A stretch of DNA of 64,000 nt from Craterostigma plantagineum (GCA_027422505.1 JAPQWV010000305.1:186001-250000), one strand, 5' to 3'; positions 32,326-45,159 are shown, counted from the first letter of the stretch. Notes: generated by a model from the sequence alone, not told the origin. Numbers and translations are program-made.

Positions 32326-32960
32326 GGGCAAAAACCTCTAATGATCCCCAATATTTACCCTCTCGATCAATTTAGTTTCCGATGTTTTGCAAGGACAAAT
32401 TTAGTCCCGCGATGTTATCGAATTTGAACCAAATTGGTCCCCGCCGTTAAATAGCCGTTAATTTGGATGGAAGTTGATACTTGTCGACATGCAATTGGCC
32501 AGACTTAAAAAATCATAAATTAAATTCCAAAACGGGGAAAATTCAAAAAATAGAGTAAAAATTTCAAAATAAGAAAAAGAGAAAATTACTAATAAATTAA
32601 ATATTTAAATAAATAATAAAAATAAAAAATTAAAAATAATTATTATTATCACATAAAAAGAAAGAGAGAATGAAAATATATTAACAATAATAAATTAAAC
32701 ATTAAAAAGAGAAAAAAATCCAAAAAGGGAAAAAAATTCAAAAAAATTGAAAAGAAAAAACTGATAAATTCAAAAATAAAAAAAGGAAAAACTCAAAATA
32801 AATTAAAATAAAATGATAATAAAGGGAGACTAAATTAAATACAAATAAATGAAATTAAATAAAAAATAAAATGATAATAAAATGGTATTAAAATAATAAA
32901 TTAAAATAGAGTAAAAATACTAAATTTAAAATAACTTAGGGTAAACAATAAACAAAAATG
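32326..32960 (+). repeat. Unclassified interspersed repeat, copy 1
   Basis: Begins GGCAAAAACCTC and carries repeated ATTTAGT/GATGTT blocks (CAATTTAGT, AAATTTAGTCCC, CCAAATTGGTCCCC), then TTAATTTGGATGGAAGTTGA, and ends in an A-rich, low-complexity body. An inverted copy lies at 52260-52843. I know the rows of ATTTGGTCCC blocks from plant repeats but cannot name the class. No target duplication found. Confidence 0.65.
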
Positions 32961-35687
32961 TTGAGAGCCGAAACCTTACTTCATAATTTCATGCATTGAC
33001 ACGAATTCATGCATTTGCATAATTAACTCTATATATATGGTACAAATAATTGACTAAGGTATTATAAGTTAATAGTAGGAATAAGTAGTCAAAGTGAGAT
33101 CTTAATAAGAAAGTGTTTTCGATTAGTGCCTAAACTTTAAGAAAGTTTTCGGTGTATAAATATAATAACTTGTCTTAGATGGAATTTAAAGTTTTCGGCA
33201 TGAGGTGTAGGTAAAGGGAAAAAGTTTTCGTGTACCCTATTATGCATACACATACTTGTGTATTATAATATTTGTAATGTATAAGGATAAACACTTAGAT
33301 ACTACTTGGCAAGATTTGAAGTTATATAGAGCAGAGAAAGTTTTCGAAGTGGAGCTAAGTTTCGTCATAAATATATATCTATATCTATACTATCATAAAA
33401 GGGGGAATGTGGCCAATTTCTACTGTGGGTTGCAGGTTAGTAATTGCACTTAACTAATTGTGCGTGTTACCTGTATTTCAAGGTTGCCAAGATCACTTTC
33501 TATATAATAATGCAATACATGTATACAAATCGTAATTATAAAAAGCTGCCGTAATTCTGTTTTCTTTTCTCTTTTGTTTTGTTCCTTTTAGTTTTTGTTA
33601 AAATAATGCAAATATATGTCATATATAACTAAAAAAGAAATAAATAATATTATAACATATTTGATGTGTTTCTGTTTTCTTTCTTCTATTTACCTTTTCT
33701 TATTATAATAATACAAATATGTATATCATATCCAACTAATACATAATTATAAATAACATACCTATTAATTTATGGTGAATCTATAAAAAAAATACCAATT
33801 GTATAAAAAATTGCAACTCAGTACCCATGTCAGATATTTTTGTATAAGTACTTTCGACTGTGTGTACCATTTTCCCGGTCTTGACGTACCTTTTTATGTG
33901 TCGTCATGCATTTATATGGTACCCATATATGGTAAATATATACGTTCCATATGGTACCTTGCGACTGACTATATGATGTACCATTTTCTAGCTATATTAA
34001 ATACCACAATACGTTTATCTATGTTACCTAAATATGCGATCTGATATACCTTGCGGCGGGCAGGTAACAATGTATAAAAAACTTATTTTGATAGGTACCT
34101 ACATATAAAAAAATATTGACAGGGTACTGACTTGCTGTTTTTTTTTATATCAATGGGTATTTTTACGTAAAATCCTCTTAATTTATCATTTTTGATAAAA
34201 TGCTCCTTCTGATTCAAAACCTATCGTTTTACACTTCATTTTTGTTTTTAAATACAAGTCATTTTTACTATTTTCAAGAATAATAGCTTGAAAATTTTAA
34301 GTTTTACCCCTCATTCTAAATAAAAATAATTAGATTAAATGAGGTAAAACAATTGATTAAGCCTATAATAAAGATTTTACTTTATTTCTTGATATGTGTG
34401 CAATTTTCTTAAATGATTTACTTAAAATAAGATGGAGTATATGGTAAATAGCGGGATGGGCAACTATAACTCCACTAGCAAGTTGTTGTGATTTGCTGGA
34501 TATAAAATTGAAAATGAAACAAGCTCACGCACTGGCCACGATTGGAGTTTTTGGGTTTGGCTGGTGGAAATGACGATCGTGTGCCCAATTTCAGTTTTTT
34601 TTATGTAATTTTCATTTTGTCCATGAGGGTTTGATGTAGTAGGAAAATAATGTAATACTCTGTGTTAACTCTGGAAGAAGATTTTTTCGGGTTATCGTTA
34701 TTTTAACGGAAATTCATGATTTTAACTTTGTGGTTTAATTTGCGAAAAAGATATGATATTGGACTTCTTGTTTTCCAACCAAAGTTGAAATTTCTTCTTC
34801 AGATATGGAGTTTTGAAGTTGGTTGATTCTTGTTGGATTTTGTAGCAAGTCTTGAGCTTCTGGGATTTTCATGATAGTTTTTTTTGCCTTCACAAGTATT
34901 TAAAACTAGCTAGATCTTCATCATTTAATCGGCAAATGGAGTACAATAATTTTCTTCTCATGATATTTGTGAGTAATTTGATCCCATGGTTGATTTTCAA
35001 TATTAAAAGTAGTCGCATTGGTTGGATTCAACATTTAGCTATTCCGTCCAAATTAAACAGATTGAAGATGATGAATCATCGTTGTATAAAATAAACGCGA
35101 CTTTTATTCAATATCGAAATAACTTTCTCCCATAATCATTTGTGAAAAGAGTGATTATCGAACATAACTTTCAACCATAATCATTTGTGATAAGAGTGGT
35201 ATTAGCTTCGAGGAATGAATTTCTACATGAGCTCAATGATGTCTTTCTTAGTGAATTTCATGTGAAAAAACAATTTACTTAAGTAATGATGACTGTGTTG
35301 ATGTTTGATCGACTGCAGACCATGAATACCAATTCAATTCTTTAACATTACATGGCCTCTAGCCGCATACGCAATCATAAAAAAATGCATCCATTTATAC
35401 TGCTTTAAATACTTAATCGAACAAAAGTAATGTATCACCGCAAAATAATTTTCCATTAATCTATTTTAAAAGTAAAATTCAGGTCTCATTCAAGTTTTTC
35501 AGTGAAAGTTACTAAGGCATAAGGACAAACACTAATTATGTTAAATCTATCTAAAGGAACAAGCATTTTAGTACGGGCGATTTTATAATGCGGTATCAAG
35601 ATCAGCTAACTCGCTTCATGAAATATAAACGGGGTATGATTACATAAAAGCCGCACAGTGTGCAGCCACATCATCTAGTGTGTGTGT
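32961..35687. other. Intergenic, no gene recognised
   Basis: 2.7 kb of AT-rich unique-looking DNA. Four exact AAAGTTTTCG 10-mers occur between 33142 and 33350. Small ORFs at 33799-34044 and 34852-35094 show no recognisable motif and lack codon bias, so I do not call them. Confidence 0.5.
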
Positions 35688-35706
35688 ATATATATATATA
35701 TATATA
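35686..35706. repeat. GT/AT microsatellite
   Basis: GTGTGT followed by about ten TA units, ending at the first base of the Copia D LTR. Confidence 0.9.
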
Positions 35707-37475
35707 TGTTAGGATTATGCCCTCGAATGCTATACGAGGATTAGATTGTATAGGGCATTAGCCTATTTATCATTCGACCTTTTATATTTGTTTACTGAAA
35801 GGCGTTGTTCGTTTATTGGATATAAGAGTACATTACTAAGCATCCGGTAAAGCAATAAATGAACAAATCCAAATGTGTCGAGTTGAGTCACTGTTCTCGA
35901 TGGGTACGAGAGAGGAAGGCATCAGTGGACTCTTAACCTCGAGCATTAAAAGTCCGTAAGCCTTAGGCTCCATTTGGAAGTGGAGGTCATGACTTGTGAT
36001 GCGAGTCGAATCGAGGGGATTGGATTGTTTCATGGACACTGACTCACGGGTCGTACGGTCGAACATGACTTATTACTCAAGGAGTGTCAATGACCGACGA
36101 CAACACTACAGTAGTCTACGTGAACCTTAGACCGAGGGGCTTTGACGGAGTTAACTTTGAAGTCTCGACTGTCACTGGTTCCCTCGGCCCGATTTGCTGT
36201 TGTATGGGTCAGCGGGCCAGATGCGGTCTTGATGACGCTTTGTGATTGCCGGGCTTAGACCGCCGAGTACGGATTCGCAGTCTCGCAAGTTATCGAGATA
36301 AGTATCCTATGAGGACGGCGATGGGAAATTACGAATCCTTGGCCAAGGTATTGAACTAACTCATGTTAGACATGGAGGGTAGTTTGGTAATTTGCCTCGT
36401 CCCCGTTTTATCATAGAATCGAGTATAGTGGGTTTGACATAGACCATGGCTCTCACTCGATTGGGACACAGCTGAAGGGTTTATATGTATTACTATAACC
36501 TATAGTAAGGTTCTCGAATAAAGACTGGGTCGAAATTCGCACTCGAATCGGGTTACGGTTCGGTACTGCCGGACTCTTGGATTCCTCCCTTGCCGATTAA
36601 GTTGAACCTAGAGAGTCGGACTTAAAAAGGTTCATCAATGTGTACTGATAACGAGAGAAAGTGTTTTGGGCCTTAACGGGCCTTGGGCCGTTTGGCCGCA
36701 CCTTAGTAGGCCTCGGGCCGTTTAATGGACCGAAGTCGCTTCGTATGAAACTAATTTTGAGACTTGGGCTTGGCCAAGTGCTTGAAAGGCTTGAGGGTGA
36801 AATTGGAACTTGACCCTAAGCTGATTTTCGAATTATGCCTTGGGAATTAATTTCGAAAATTAAATATAAATATGGAAATAATGTATTTGGAATTTTATTT
36901 ATTTTAAGGTGAAAATTTTGAAATTAATCTTGGATTAAGTTTCGAATTTTATACCATATTTACATATACTTAGTTTGACTTAGTATTTAAGTTAGTTGTC
37001 TAATTATGGTAAGTATCCTTATATGAATTTTGAATAAATAAGTGTGAGAAAGATATGGCAAAATCTCTCCACTTAAGGAGCAAAATCAAAACAATATCTT
37101 TTAGATAACCTGGGGATTTCCAAATATATCATAGTATAAATAGGGCAGCCCTATTTCATATTTAGTAGTGAAATTTCGTCCATAACAAAGGCACAAAACA
37201 CACACCGAACAAAACACTCTTCTCTCACGCGATGGCTTGGTTCTATCTAGCCTTCTTTAGAGAACTGATTCCGTGGTACAATGCGAGGTCGACGTGACAA
37301 TCTAGTGCCATCCACCACCATCGACGAAGTCTTGAAGAAAAGGACGAGGAGCTACCACTCACTTCAACTGGTAATTTCCCTACTGGTTTGACCTGCCCTA
37401 TTACATGTCTATGTGTTACTATTCTGATCCGAGCAACGACGGCAATAAGGGAACCAGGAAATTTTTGTTCCGCAC
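35707..37475 (+). repeat. 5' LTR of Copia D, left part
   Basis: Begins TGTTAGGATTATGCCC right after a TA microsatellite. It includes blocks shared with other Copia LTRs of the window (GAATCGAGT...CTCACTCGATTGGGACA near 36416-36470). TATA-like AGTATAAATAGGG near 37132. Ends with CGCAC, the duplicated target of the chromovirus. Confidence 0.88.
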
Positions 37476-38062
37476 TGTCAGGACCCGTCGTCCCGCTCTC
37501 GTATTTCGTTCTAATTCTATGTGTAAATGCTTTGGTGATCGTGCGAATACGTAAAAATGCGAATAAAATTTTTCATTTTAAAAATGCATGCAGAAATTTT
37601 ATATACGTGCCAAAAGAATGTTATACATCATTCGACATCATCATGCCCTTGTCTACAAAATACAAGTGTACGTGTGTGTGTGCAGCCAAAAGCTCCCTAT
37701 GCGCCCGGCCTTCACAGGTCGTCATCCATACACACACTCCCACCTCAAAAGCGGTCGGACTGCGTCAAAAGATCGGCCTCGCGTAAAAGTCAGATCACGT
37801 ACCGTGATCGTCAGTACCTACAACACGTAACATAAATAATGAGCCACCGAGGCTCAGTAAGCAGAAATTATGCATGAATGCACGTGTCCTAGCGGACGAC
37901 AATCCACGTCGTCGTTTTCTAACGCTCGTACTTTTTTTTTTTTTTTTTTTTTCACAATCGTACTCTTTTCTTTCGCTCTTGCTCTTTTTCTCATACTCTT
38001 ATTTCTTATACTCCTACTTCTTACGGGCCCTCGGCTTTCGTTTCCCCAGCCTCTTATTACGT

Positions 38063-38218
38063 CTTATCGTACGGGGTATTTACCCAGCCTCTTATTCAGG
38101 CCTTATCGTACGGGGTATTTACCCAGCCTCTTATTCAGGCCTTATCGTACGGGGTATTTACCCAGCCTCTTATTCAGGCCTTATCGTACGGGGTATTTAC
38201 CCAGCCTCTTATTCAGGC
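38063..38218. repeat. Four-unit 39-bp tandem repeat in the left LTR
   Basis: Units start at 38063, 38102, 38141 and 38180, each CTTATCGTACGGGGTATTT then ACCCAGCCTCTTATTCAGGC. The right LTR has five units. Confidence 0.97.
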
Positions 38219-38959
38219 CTTAAAGGCTGCATAAGGGAAGCCGTGACTCTTCATTCGAGTCGACACAAACGCCAATATCGGCGAATATACATCACACACA
38301 GGCGATCTCATGAACGCTCATACTTCGCTCCTTACGTACTACTCATGCATGCAAGTGCTCGTGCTTATGCTCATATACATATGCAAGTCATGCCGTCATG
38401 CATATAATTTAATCATCTCATACGTACGCATTTCATAGAAAATACACGAGCACGTAATTCACATACTTGGACGCAGGCTAGTTACGTGTCATAGTTGAAT
38501 TTCTACTTACCTGTCGTCCGTGCGTAATTAGTATTTTTCCCCGTTTGCTCCTAACGTACGACCTTTAAGCATAAATAATGTCGTATTAGTATTGCGCTTT
38601 TATGAGATCCCTTAGTCAAATTAAATCATCTAACTTCCTTAAATTCGCTAGATTATAAGTCGTTAATTTCAAGTCTAGGTTAAGTCCCTTGTCCCATAAA
38701 TTTCCTAAGTAAGATTAGTATAAAATTCGTGACTAGGAAATTCGGCAAAATCCCTAATTTTCGACCTTAACATAAAATTATTATATCAGTACATTTTCTA
38801 AAATATTGGTTATATATGTACTTGAAAAGTGTTGAAATATTTTCCTTAATGTTGTATGTAAAGATCTCAGTATGCGTTTTCGAGATTACCCGTAATATAC
38901 CAATGTCGGGATATCACTCGATATTATACTTAAGACGTTGATAGGTGAACATGACAAGA

Positions 38960-39712
38960 ATGTCGATATGAAGAAGTCAAATGTCGAGGTGGATAAAGTT
39001 TCGACATTTAAGATATCGACATTTATACAAGGGTTCGACATTTTAACCTCTCGACATTGTCTTCTTATTCGACATTTATATCCAGATAAAGTCTCGACAT
39101 TTTCCTTAGCTTCGACATTTTCAGGGTAGTTCTCGACATTTCTTTCCAACTAAAAGGGCTCGACATTTTACTCGGTATTAGCCTCGACATTTTATGAGGA
39201 AAATGTCGACATGACCTAACTTGACTCTCGACATTTTACCTTGAATCTGTGTCGACATTTTCTGTTCAATTCCATTCGACATTTATCTCGCTAACTTGGA
39301 GTGAAAAATGTCGACATGGAAATTCACCCAAGTTTCGACATTGCATGTAAGATTCTCGACATTTATAAAATGTCGACATATACGTCTATGTCGATGTTTC
39401 ATGCATGAGCTCGACATTTTTGTTCGCTATGTTGGAATATAAGATGTCGACATTTTATCTTGGGATATCTCGACATTCAGCTAAAAGGTTTCGACATTTT
39501 TAGAAACCTCGACATTTTATTCGGTTAACAGTACCCGACATTTTTGTGTTCAATCTCATTCGACATTTATCTTATCCTCTCGACATTTTATGTTGAAAAT
39601 GTCGATATGTACCTAAGTCATGAACCTCGACATTTCTATTAGCTATCGACACTTTGTGCATTCGACTTTTATCATATGTTTCGACATTTACTAACATTTC
39701 GACATTTCATCA
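38960..39712. repeat. Cluster of TCGACATT motifs in the left LTR
   Basis: About 35 copies of TCGACATT or its complement AATGTCGA in 750 bp, irregularly spaced (roughly 10-40 bases) in otherwise AT-rich sequence. Several are double palindromes ATGTCGACAT. The same cluster is at 46682-47434 in the right LTR. Confidence 0.95.
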
Positions 39713-40505
39713 TCTCCTTCGATTTTCCGTCGTTCATCATCTCCTCACTCGCTTCATAGCTCGTTTTTTCCTAGGGTTATAAGTTCTAAATCATATGCTA
39801 AGCTACTTAACCCATCTTTGCATCTACCTAAACCCTAGTTCGAGCCTACATTCGTTATTTAGGGTTTCTCGTGGCTTTTCTCCAATTGCTAGCATTTAAC
39901 GCCATTTAATATCCTCAACTACTTCTAAGATAAAGAATCAAGAGCTTAGGGAGGGGTTTTAGCTTACTAGCTTCGAATTCTTGAGCTTCTTGGTCCAAGC
40001 TTGGCTCGACTTCTTCTCCTTCTCCTTTCTTTCCTTTCGTTTTCACTTAGTGGGTTTTCTTTTGGGGTGTTGTCGATTTTTTTGAGTTTGTTTGACTAAG
40101 TATTATTTCTATTAGATAAGGTATGGGTTTTCCTTGAAATGGGGGCTTTGTTTCCTAATTGGGCTTCTTGCAAATTTGAGCCTATTTCTACTTTTAGCCC
40201 ACTTGGTAGTTCCTATCATAATAGGTTCATGGTCCAAGAAATTTCCTAGCCCACAATAATTTTGATTCCAAGCCCATCTATCATTAGCCATTTCTCTTAT
40301 CATTTTCGAAAATCATCTTTCATAAATTAGGACCATATTAAACACGAAGTCCTTAGCACGTAATTGCACGTAATTCTTACAAGATCACGAACATGGACTT
40401 TACGAATTCACATAAACATTCACATATACACAACAAGCATAAAGTCGCGTAAGGCATGCACGTAGTTTATTGGCCGACCTAATTTCCGGGGACCGGGGTC
40501 CTACA

Positions 40506-40520
40506 TCCTCCCCCCCTTAA
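40506..40520 (-). other. Polypurine tract of the chromovirus
   Basis: On the minus strand AAGGGGGGGAGGA ends at the LTR edge, the expected plus-strand primer position. Confidence 0.88.
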
Positions 40521-40540
40521 GGAGGATTTCGCCCTCGAAA

Positions 40541-42382
40541 TCAGCCCGTGTGAAACAGCTCGGGATAACGAATTCTCATTTCGTCCTCCCGTTCCCATGT
40601 GGCTTCTTCTGTGGACTGATTTCGCCACAGTACTTTTACTAAAGGAATATCCTTATTCCTAAGCTTCTTAGTCTCGTACATCAATATCTCCACCGGGATT
40701 TCTTCGTAACTTAGATCCGGCTTCAATTGTTGATGTAGGGACTCGTTTCCTAACACATGGTTTGGGTCAGTTAGGTATTTTCGCAGTGTCGAGACGTGGA
40801 ACACGTCGTGCACTTGCTCTAGTGACGCAGGCAGCTCCAACTGGTATGCTACCTCGCCTACCCTTTTCAGTATCCTAAAGGGTCCTATGTACCTAGGGCT
40901 TAACTTCCCTTTCTTTCCAAACCTCTTCACGCCCTTCATTGGCGATACTTTTACAAACACCATCTCTCCTTCTTCAAATTCCAGCGGTCGACGTCTTCGA
41001 TCTGCGTAGCTCTTCTGTCGACTTTGTGCCGTTCTCATCCTTTCTCGTATCATAGAAATGGCTTCCGTCATTTCTCGTACGATGTCGGGGCCTAACATTG
41101 TCCGTTCGCCAACCTCGTCCCAATGCACTGGGGATCTGCACCTACGCCCGTATAACGCTTCATACGGTGCCATCCCGATGGTGACGTGGTAGCTGTTATT
41201 GTAGGAGAACTCGATCAGTGGAAGGTACCTACTCCAATTTCCTTTGAAATCGAGTACACACGCTCGGAGCATGTCCTCCAGGGTCTGAATGGTTCGCTCG
41301 GACTGACCGTCCGTCTGCGGATGATAGGCGGTACTAAAAGATAGTTTCGTTCCCATCGCCTTTTGTAAGCTCGTCCAGAATTTCGAAAGAAATCTGGAGT
41401 CGCGATCCGAGACTATTGAGGATGGAACGCCGTGCAGTCGCACTATTTCTTGAATATAGAGCTCCGCGTACCGTTCCATGGAAAATGTCGTGCTAATAGG
41501 TAGGAAGTGGGCGGACTTAGTGAGTCTGTCGACAATCACCCAAATCGCATCGTGCCCCTTCGTGTTCCTCGGCAGTCCTACTACGAAATCCATTGTAATG
41601 TTATCCCATTTCCATTCTGGAATGGGTAACGGTTGTAGGGTTCCCGCCGGCCTTTGATGCTCGGCCTTAATCTGCTGGCATGTCAGGCATTGACTCACGA
41701 AGGTCGCGATGTCCTTTTTCATGCCTGGCCACCAGTAGTTTTCCTTGAGATCTCGGTACATCTTCGTTGCTCCTGGATGTACCGAGTACGCCGTAGTATG
41801 TGCTTCTGTCATTATTAGCCGTCGTAGTTCGGCGTCGTCTGGCACGTACAACCGGTTCTTGAAGTATAATCGTTCGTCTCCCCGTATCATAAGGTCTCCA
41901 GTCGGTTGTTCCGGTAGTGCCTCCTTGGTCTTCGCATACAACTCGTCTGCTCCTTGCGCTGTCTTGATCTGCTCCAGCAGTGTTGGTTGCAACGTTAAGG
42001 CCGCTAGCTGCGCCTCGACTTCGCCTAACCTTACAACTTCTACCTCTAGCAGTTGCAGTTCTGCACTAATTGCTTTTCGGCTTAAGGCATCGGCTACTAT
42101 GTTCGCCTTGCCTGGGTGGTAGTTGATTACGCAGTCATAATCCTTAACTAACTCTAACCACCTCCTCTGCCTCATATTTAGCTCCTTTTGCGTAAAGAAG
42201 TATTTGAGGCTCTTATGGTCGGTGTATATCTCACACCGCTCTCCATAGAGGTAATGCCTCCAAATTTTGAGGGCAAAGACCACTGCCGCCAGTTCTAGGT
42301 CGTGCGTCGGGTAATTCTTCTCGTACTCTTTCAATTGACGAGAGGCGTATGTACTACATTCCCGTTCTGCATTAGCACACAC
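40541..42382 (-). CDS. Chromovirus pol C-terminal half: RNase H, integrase, chromodomain
   Basis: 613-codon frame. RNase H is at residues about 10-100 ([32 protein letters not shown]). The integrase zinc-binding HHCC lies at about 195-236 (with CLTCQQIK); the catalytic core has [16 protein letters not shown] and the Glu of [18 protein letters not shown] (GPY/F) module is at about 500 and a chromodomain at about 557-611 ([15 protein letters not shown]). Integrase inserts the cDNA; chromodomains are known to steer chromoviruses to heterochromatin. The apparent ATG is not a real start: this is the downstream part of the gag-pol frame after a single-base shift near 42350. Confidence 0.94.
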   Translation of the reverse strand: MCANAERECSTYASRQLKEYEKNYPTHDLELAAVVFALKIWRHYLYGERCEIYTDHKSLKYFFTQKELNMRQRRWLELVKDYDCVINYHPGKANIVADALSRKAISAELQLLEVEVVRLGEVEAQLAALTLQPTLLEQIKTAQGADELYAKTKEALPEQPTGDLMIRGDERLYFKNRLYVPDDAELRRLIMTEAHTTAYSVHPGATKMYRDLKENYWWPGMKKDIATFVSQCLTCQQIKAEHQRPAGTLQPLPIPEWKWDNITMDFVVGLPRNTKGHDAIWVIVDRLTKSAHFLPISTTFSMERYAELYIQEIVRLHGVPSSIVSDRDSRFLSKFWTSLQKAMGTKLSFSTAYHPQTDGQSERTIQTLEDMLRACVLDFKGNWSRYLPLIEFSYNNSYHVTIGMAPYEALYGRRCRSPVHWDEVGERTMLGPDIVREMTEAISMIRERMRTAQSRQKSYADRRRRPLEFEEGEMVFVKVSPMKGVKRFGKKGKLSPRYIGPFRILKRVGEVAYQLELPASLEQVHDVFHVSTLRKYLTDPNHVLGNESLHQQLKPDLSYEEIPVEILMYETKKLRNKDIPLVKVLWRNQSTEEATWEREDEMRIRYPELFHTG

Positions 42383-45003
42383 CCTAACCCGTTTTTAGAC
42401 GCATCGCTATAAACGGTAAATCCTCCAGTTCCCGAAGGTATTGTGAGAACTGGGGCCGTCGTAAGCCTTTCTTTCAGCTCTTGAAAGCTCCGTTCACATT
42501 CTATAGTCCACTGAAAAGGCGTATTCTTCTTGGTCAGCCTCGTCAGTGTCGATGCTGTCTTCGAGAAGTCCTTTATGAACTTCCTATAATATCCTGCCAG
42601 ACCGAGGAAGCTTCGTATTTCCGTCACGTTCGTCGGCCTGGGCCAATTGCTAATAGCTTCTATCTTCTTCGGGTCCACTGAGATTCCCTCTCCTGATACT
42701 ATGTGCCCTAAGAAGGCGACTTGGTCGAGCCAAAATTCGCACTTCTTGAACTTGGCGTATAGTTGCTTCTCCCGTAGTATTCCTAGAACTTCCCTCAGGT
42801 GTTCTTCGTGCTCCTCCTTCGTTTTCGAGTAGACTAGGATGTCATCTATGAAGACGATGACAGACCTATCTAAGTATGGCTTGAACACCCGGTTCATTAA
42901 ATCCATAAAGGCTGCGGGCGCATTAGTCAACCCGAATGGCATCACCAGAAATTCGTAGTGGCCATAACGGGTACTAAAGGCCGTCTTCGGGACGTCTTCT
43001 TTCCGGATCCTTAATTGATGATAGCCCGATCTTAAGTCGATCTTGGAGAAAACTGTTGCACCTTGCAGTTGATCGAATAGATCGTCTATCCTAGGGAGTG
43101 GGTACTTGTTCTTGATCGTCAACTTGTTCAACTCCCTGTAGTCTATGCATAACCTCATGGATCCGTCCTTCTTTTTCACGAATAGCACCGGCGCTCCCCA
43201 AGGAGAGAAACTCGACTGTATGAACTCCTTCTGCATGAGTTCGTCGAGTTGATCCTTTAATTCCTTCATCTCCGTCGGTGCTAACCGATAGGGCGTCTTA
43301 GATACTGGTGCCGCTCCAGGTACCAGATCTATAACGAACTCTATTTCCCGTTCGGGCGGTAGTCCCGGTAACTCTTCGGGAAATACGTCGGGGAAATCCT
43401 TAACTATTGGTACTTCCTCGAGTTTCGGGGAGGCGTTCTCTTCCGACTTGATAGCGAATACCAGATAGGCTTCGCACCCCGATCTGATCAGTCGCTGAGC
43501 TTTCAACGCTGATATTCTAGAGATCATGGTCCCTTTACTAGTTCCTACGAACTTAAGGGGTTCATCTCCGTCTACGTTGAGTGTGACTATCTTGCGGTGG
43601 CAGTCTATGACAGCTCCGTACTTTGATAGCCAATCCATTCCAAGGATTACCTCATAATCATTCATGGGAATTATTATGAGGTCTGTGGGCAGTTCCTTGT
43701 CCCCGATTACTATTGGACAATCCCGTAAAACCTGATTGGTTTGGGTGGAATTCCCGTTCGGGACTGTTACCCTAAATTCGCACTCAGCTCGGTGAGGCGT
43801 GACTCCTACCCTCGCGACATACTTGGTAGACGCGAATGAATGGGTCGCTCCTGAGTCGACTAGTATGCATGTGGGGGTCTGGTAAACGATGAGGGTACCT
43901 GTCACCACGGCCGGGTTATTTTCTGCTTCTTCGGAGGTTATGGTGTAGACCCTGGCCGGTACCCTTGGAGGTTCTATCGGGTTCCTAGCTTGACTTCCGG
44001 ATCCATCTTCCGGACATGCCCTCGAATAATGGCCCGTCTTGCCACACTTGTAGCAAACGGCGTTCTGGGAGTTGCAGACTCCCGAGTGTCTCCGTGCGCA
44101 TTTCGGGCATACGGGTAGATCCAGCTGGGGCCTACCCTGATTGGGCTTGAACTGTGGGGGTGGTCCAGGTCGATATTGAGGCCCCTGTTTCCCTTCCTGG
44201 GCCACGAGTTGCCGTTTCGGATTACTTCCGCTCCCCTGCGGCCCTTGTGCGAATTTACGCTTAGCTTCCTGGGCGCGAGCTATTCTAGACTCGGCCTGCT
44301 CTGCCACGAGCGCTCTCTCAGCCACTTGTGCATACGTGGCCCCTTGCACACCCGCCATACTTACATCCCGATATAACTCGGGTTTCAGTCCTTCTATGAA
44401 CCGCTCGACCTTGAGCGCGTCTGTGCTGACCATATTAGCAGCGAACCTTGAAAGCTGCTCGAACTTCCTGATGTACTCCGCCACTGTCATGGATCCTTGG
44501 CGGAGGTTGATGAATTCGTTCATCCTTTGGGCTCTGACCGGGGCGGTGTAGTACTTTCCTCGGAAAATCTCCTTAAACCGATCCCAACTCATCGTTAGTG
44601 GATTTTCGATGGCTGAGACGGTGTCCCACCAGTGTCCGGCGCTCCCCCTTAGCAGGTAGGCAGCGCACATGACCTTTTCCGCTTCGGGTGTGCGGCTATG
44701 CTGGAACATGTTCTCCAGCGTCCTTAGCCAGTCTTCAGCGGAGGTAGGGTCTGCAGCATCCTCGAACAGTGGAGGATTGAGCTTTCTGAACCTCTCCCCG
44801 ATCATCTCAATTCGTTCCGGTGGGGGAGGTAAGTTGGCTGGTTGCCCACCAGCATTTTGCTGGATCAGCTGCTGAATCTGGGCCGATTGTTGCCGGACCA
44901 GTTCAGTCAGCTGCAGGATGGTAGCATCCCGACTGTCAGGGGGGTTATTAGTGTCCCTACCCTGATCAGATTCCCTGCTTCCTTCTCCTCTAAGTCTTAC
45001 CAT
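42331..45003 (-). CDS. Chromovirus gag, protease, reverse transcriptase and start of RNase H
   Basis: 890-codon frame starting MVRLRGEG 156 bases after the primer-binding site. Retrotransposon gag domain at about 60-245; a CPKC...C cluster then the zinc knuckle [14 protein letters not shown] at about 317-330; protease DSGATHS at about 383. RT spans about 570-760, with [21 protein letters not shown] and FIDDILVYS, the catalytic DD at about 719-720. RNase H begins at about 850 ([17 protein letters not shown]) and then leaves frame after that Gly. In this lineage gag-pol is normally one frame, so the stop at 42331 follows one indel at about 42345-42363. Otherwise no stop is seen. Confidence 0.95.
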   Translation of the reverse strand: MVRLRGEGSRESDQGRDTNNPPDSRDATILQLTELVRQQSAQIQQLIQQNAGGQPANLPPPPERIEMIGERFRKLNPPLFEDAADPTSAEDWLRTLENMFQHSRTPEAEKVMCAAYLLRGSAGHWWDTVSAIENPLTMSWDRFKEIFRGKYYTAPVRAQRMNEFINLRQGSMTVAEYIRKFEQLSRFAANMVSTDALKVERFIEGLKPELYRDVSMAGVQGATYAQVAERALVAEQAESRIARAQEAKRKFAQGPQGSGSNPKRQLVAQEGKQGPQYRPGPPPQFKPNQGRPQLDLPVCPKCARRHSGVCNSQNAVCYKCGKTGHYSRACPEDGSGSQARNPIEPPRVPARVYTITSEEAENNPAVVTGTLIVYQTPTCILVDSGATHSFASTKYVARVGVTPHRAECEFRVTVPNGNSTQTNQVLRDCPIVIGDKELPTDLIIIPMNDYEVILGMDWLSKYGAVIDCHRKIVTLNVDGDEPLKFVGTSKGTMISRISALKAQRLIRSGCEAYLVFAIKSEENASPKLEEVPIVKDFPDVFPEELPGLPPEREIEFVIDLVPGAAPVSKTPYRLAPTEMKELKDQLDELMQKEFIQSSFSPWGAPVLFVKKKDGSMRLCIDYRELNKLTIKNKYPLPRIDDLFDQLQGATVFSKIDLRSGYHQLRIRKEDVPKTAFSTRYGHYEFLVMPFGLTNAPAAFMDLMNRVFKPYLDRSVIVFIDDILVYSKTKEEHEEHLREVLGILREKQLYAKFKKCEFWLDQVAFLGHIVSGEGISVDPKKIEAISNWPRPTNVTEIRSFLGLAGYYRKFIKDFSKTASTLTRLTKKNTPFQWTIECERSFQELKERLTTAPVLTIPSGTGGFTVYSDASKNGLGCVLMQNGNVVHTPLVN

Positions 45004-45159
45004 TTTCTCAACCTATCCTGATAATTCCTAAGGCCAATAAATCAAACCATACAATAAATTCACATAACATCGTACTTACAAGCAAGGCCGCTTCCGCGCT
45101 TTTGAGTGTGTGTGTATGGACAGTCTGCAGGACCTGTGACCGAAGCTCTGATACCACTC
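45004..45159 (-). other. Chromovirus leader and primer-binding site
   Basis: On the minus strand the LTR ends CCTGACA, three bases follow, then TGGTATCAGAGCTTCGG (about 45140-45156), matching the initiator-Met tRNA primer site. The rest is a 140-base untranslated leader. Confidence 0.9.

Larger units (their letters stand above)
37476..40505 (-). repeat. 3' LTR of the chromovirus (left copy)
   Basis: Plus-strand edges TGTCAGGACCCGTCG and GGGGTCCTACA. Includes a 21-T run (37932-37952), four 39-bp tandem units (38063-38218), a TGAGCC/GGCTCA hairpin (37840-37856) and a cluster of about 35 TCGACATT motifs (38960-39710). ORFs at 37870-38407 only trace the repeats. Confidence 0.96.

Noticed and set aside
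37870..38407. Two overlapping ORFs with repeated YRTGYLPSLLFRP or VRGIYPASYSGL units, repeated at 45554-46129
   Set aside because: They are translations of the 39-bp non-coding tandem repeat in the chromovirus LTRs; both frames and both LTR copies show the same effect, and there is no protein family match that I recognise.
38960..39712. Repeat cluster considered as a CRISPR-like array
   Set aside because: Motifs are only 8-10 bases, occur in both orientations and have irregular spacing; the genome is a plant and the cluster is inside an LTR.
41745..42122. Plus-strand ORF opposite chromovirus integrase
   Set aside because: Antisense shadow of the open gag-pol frame.
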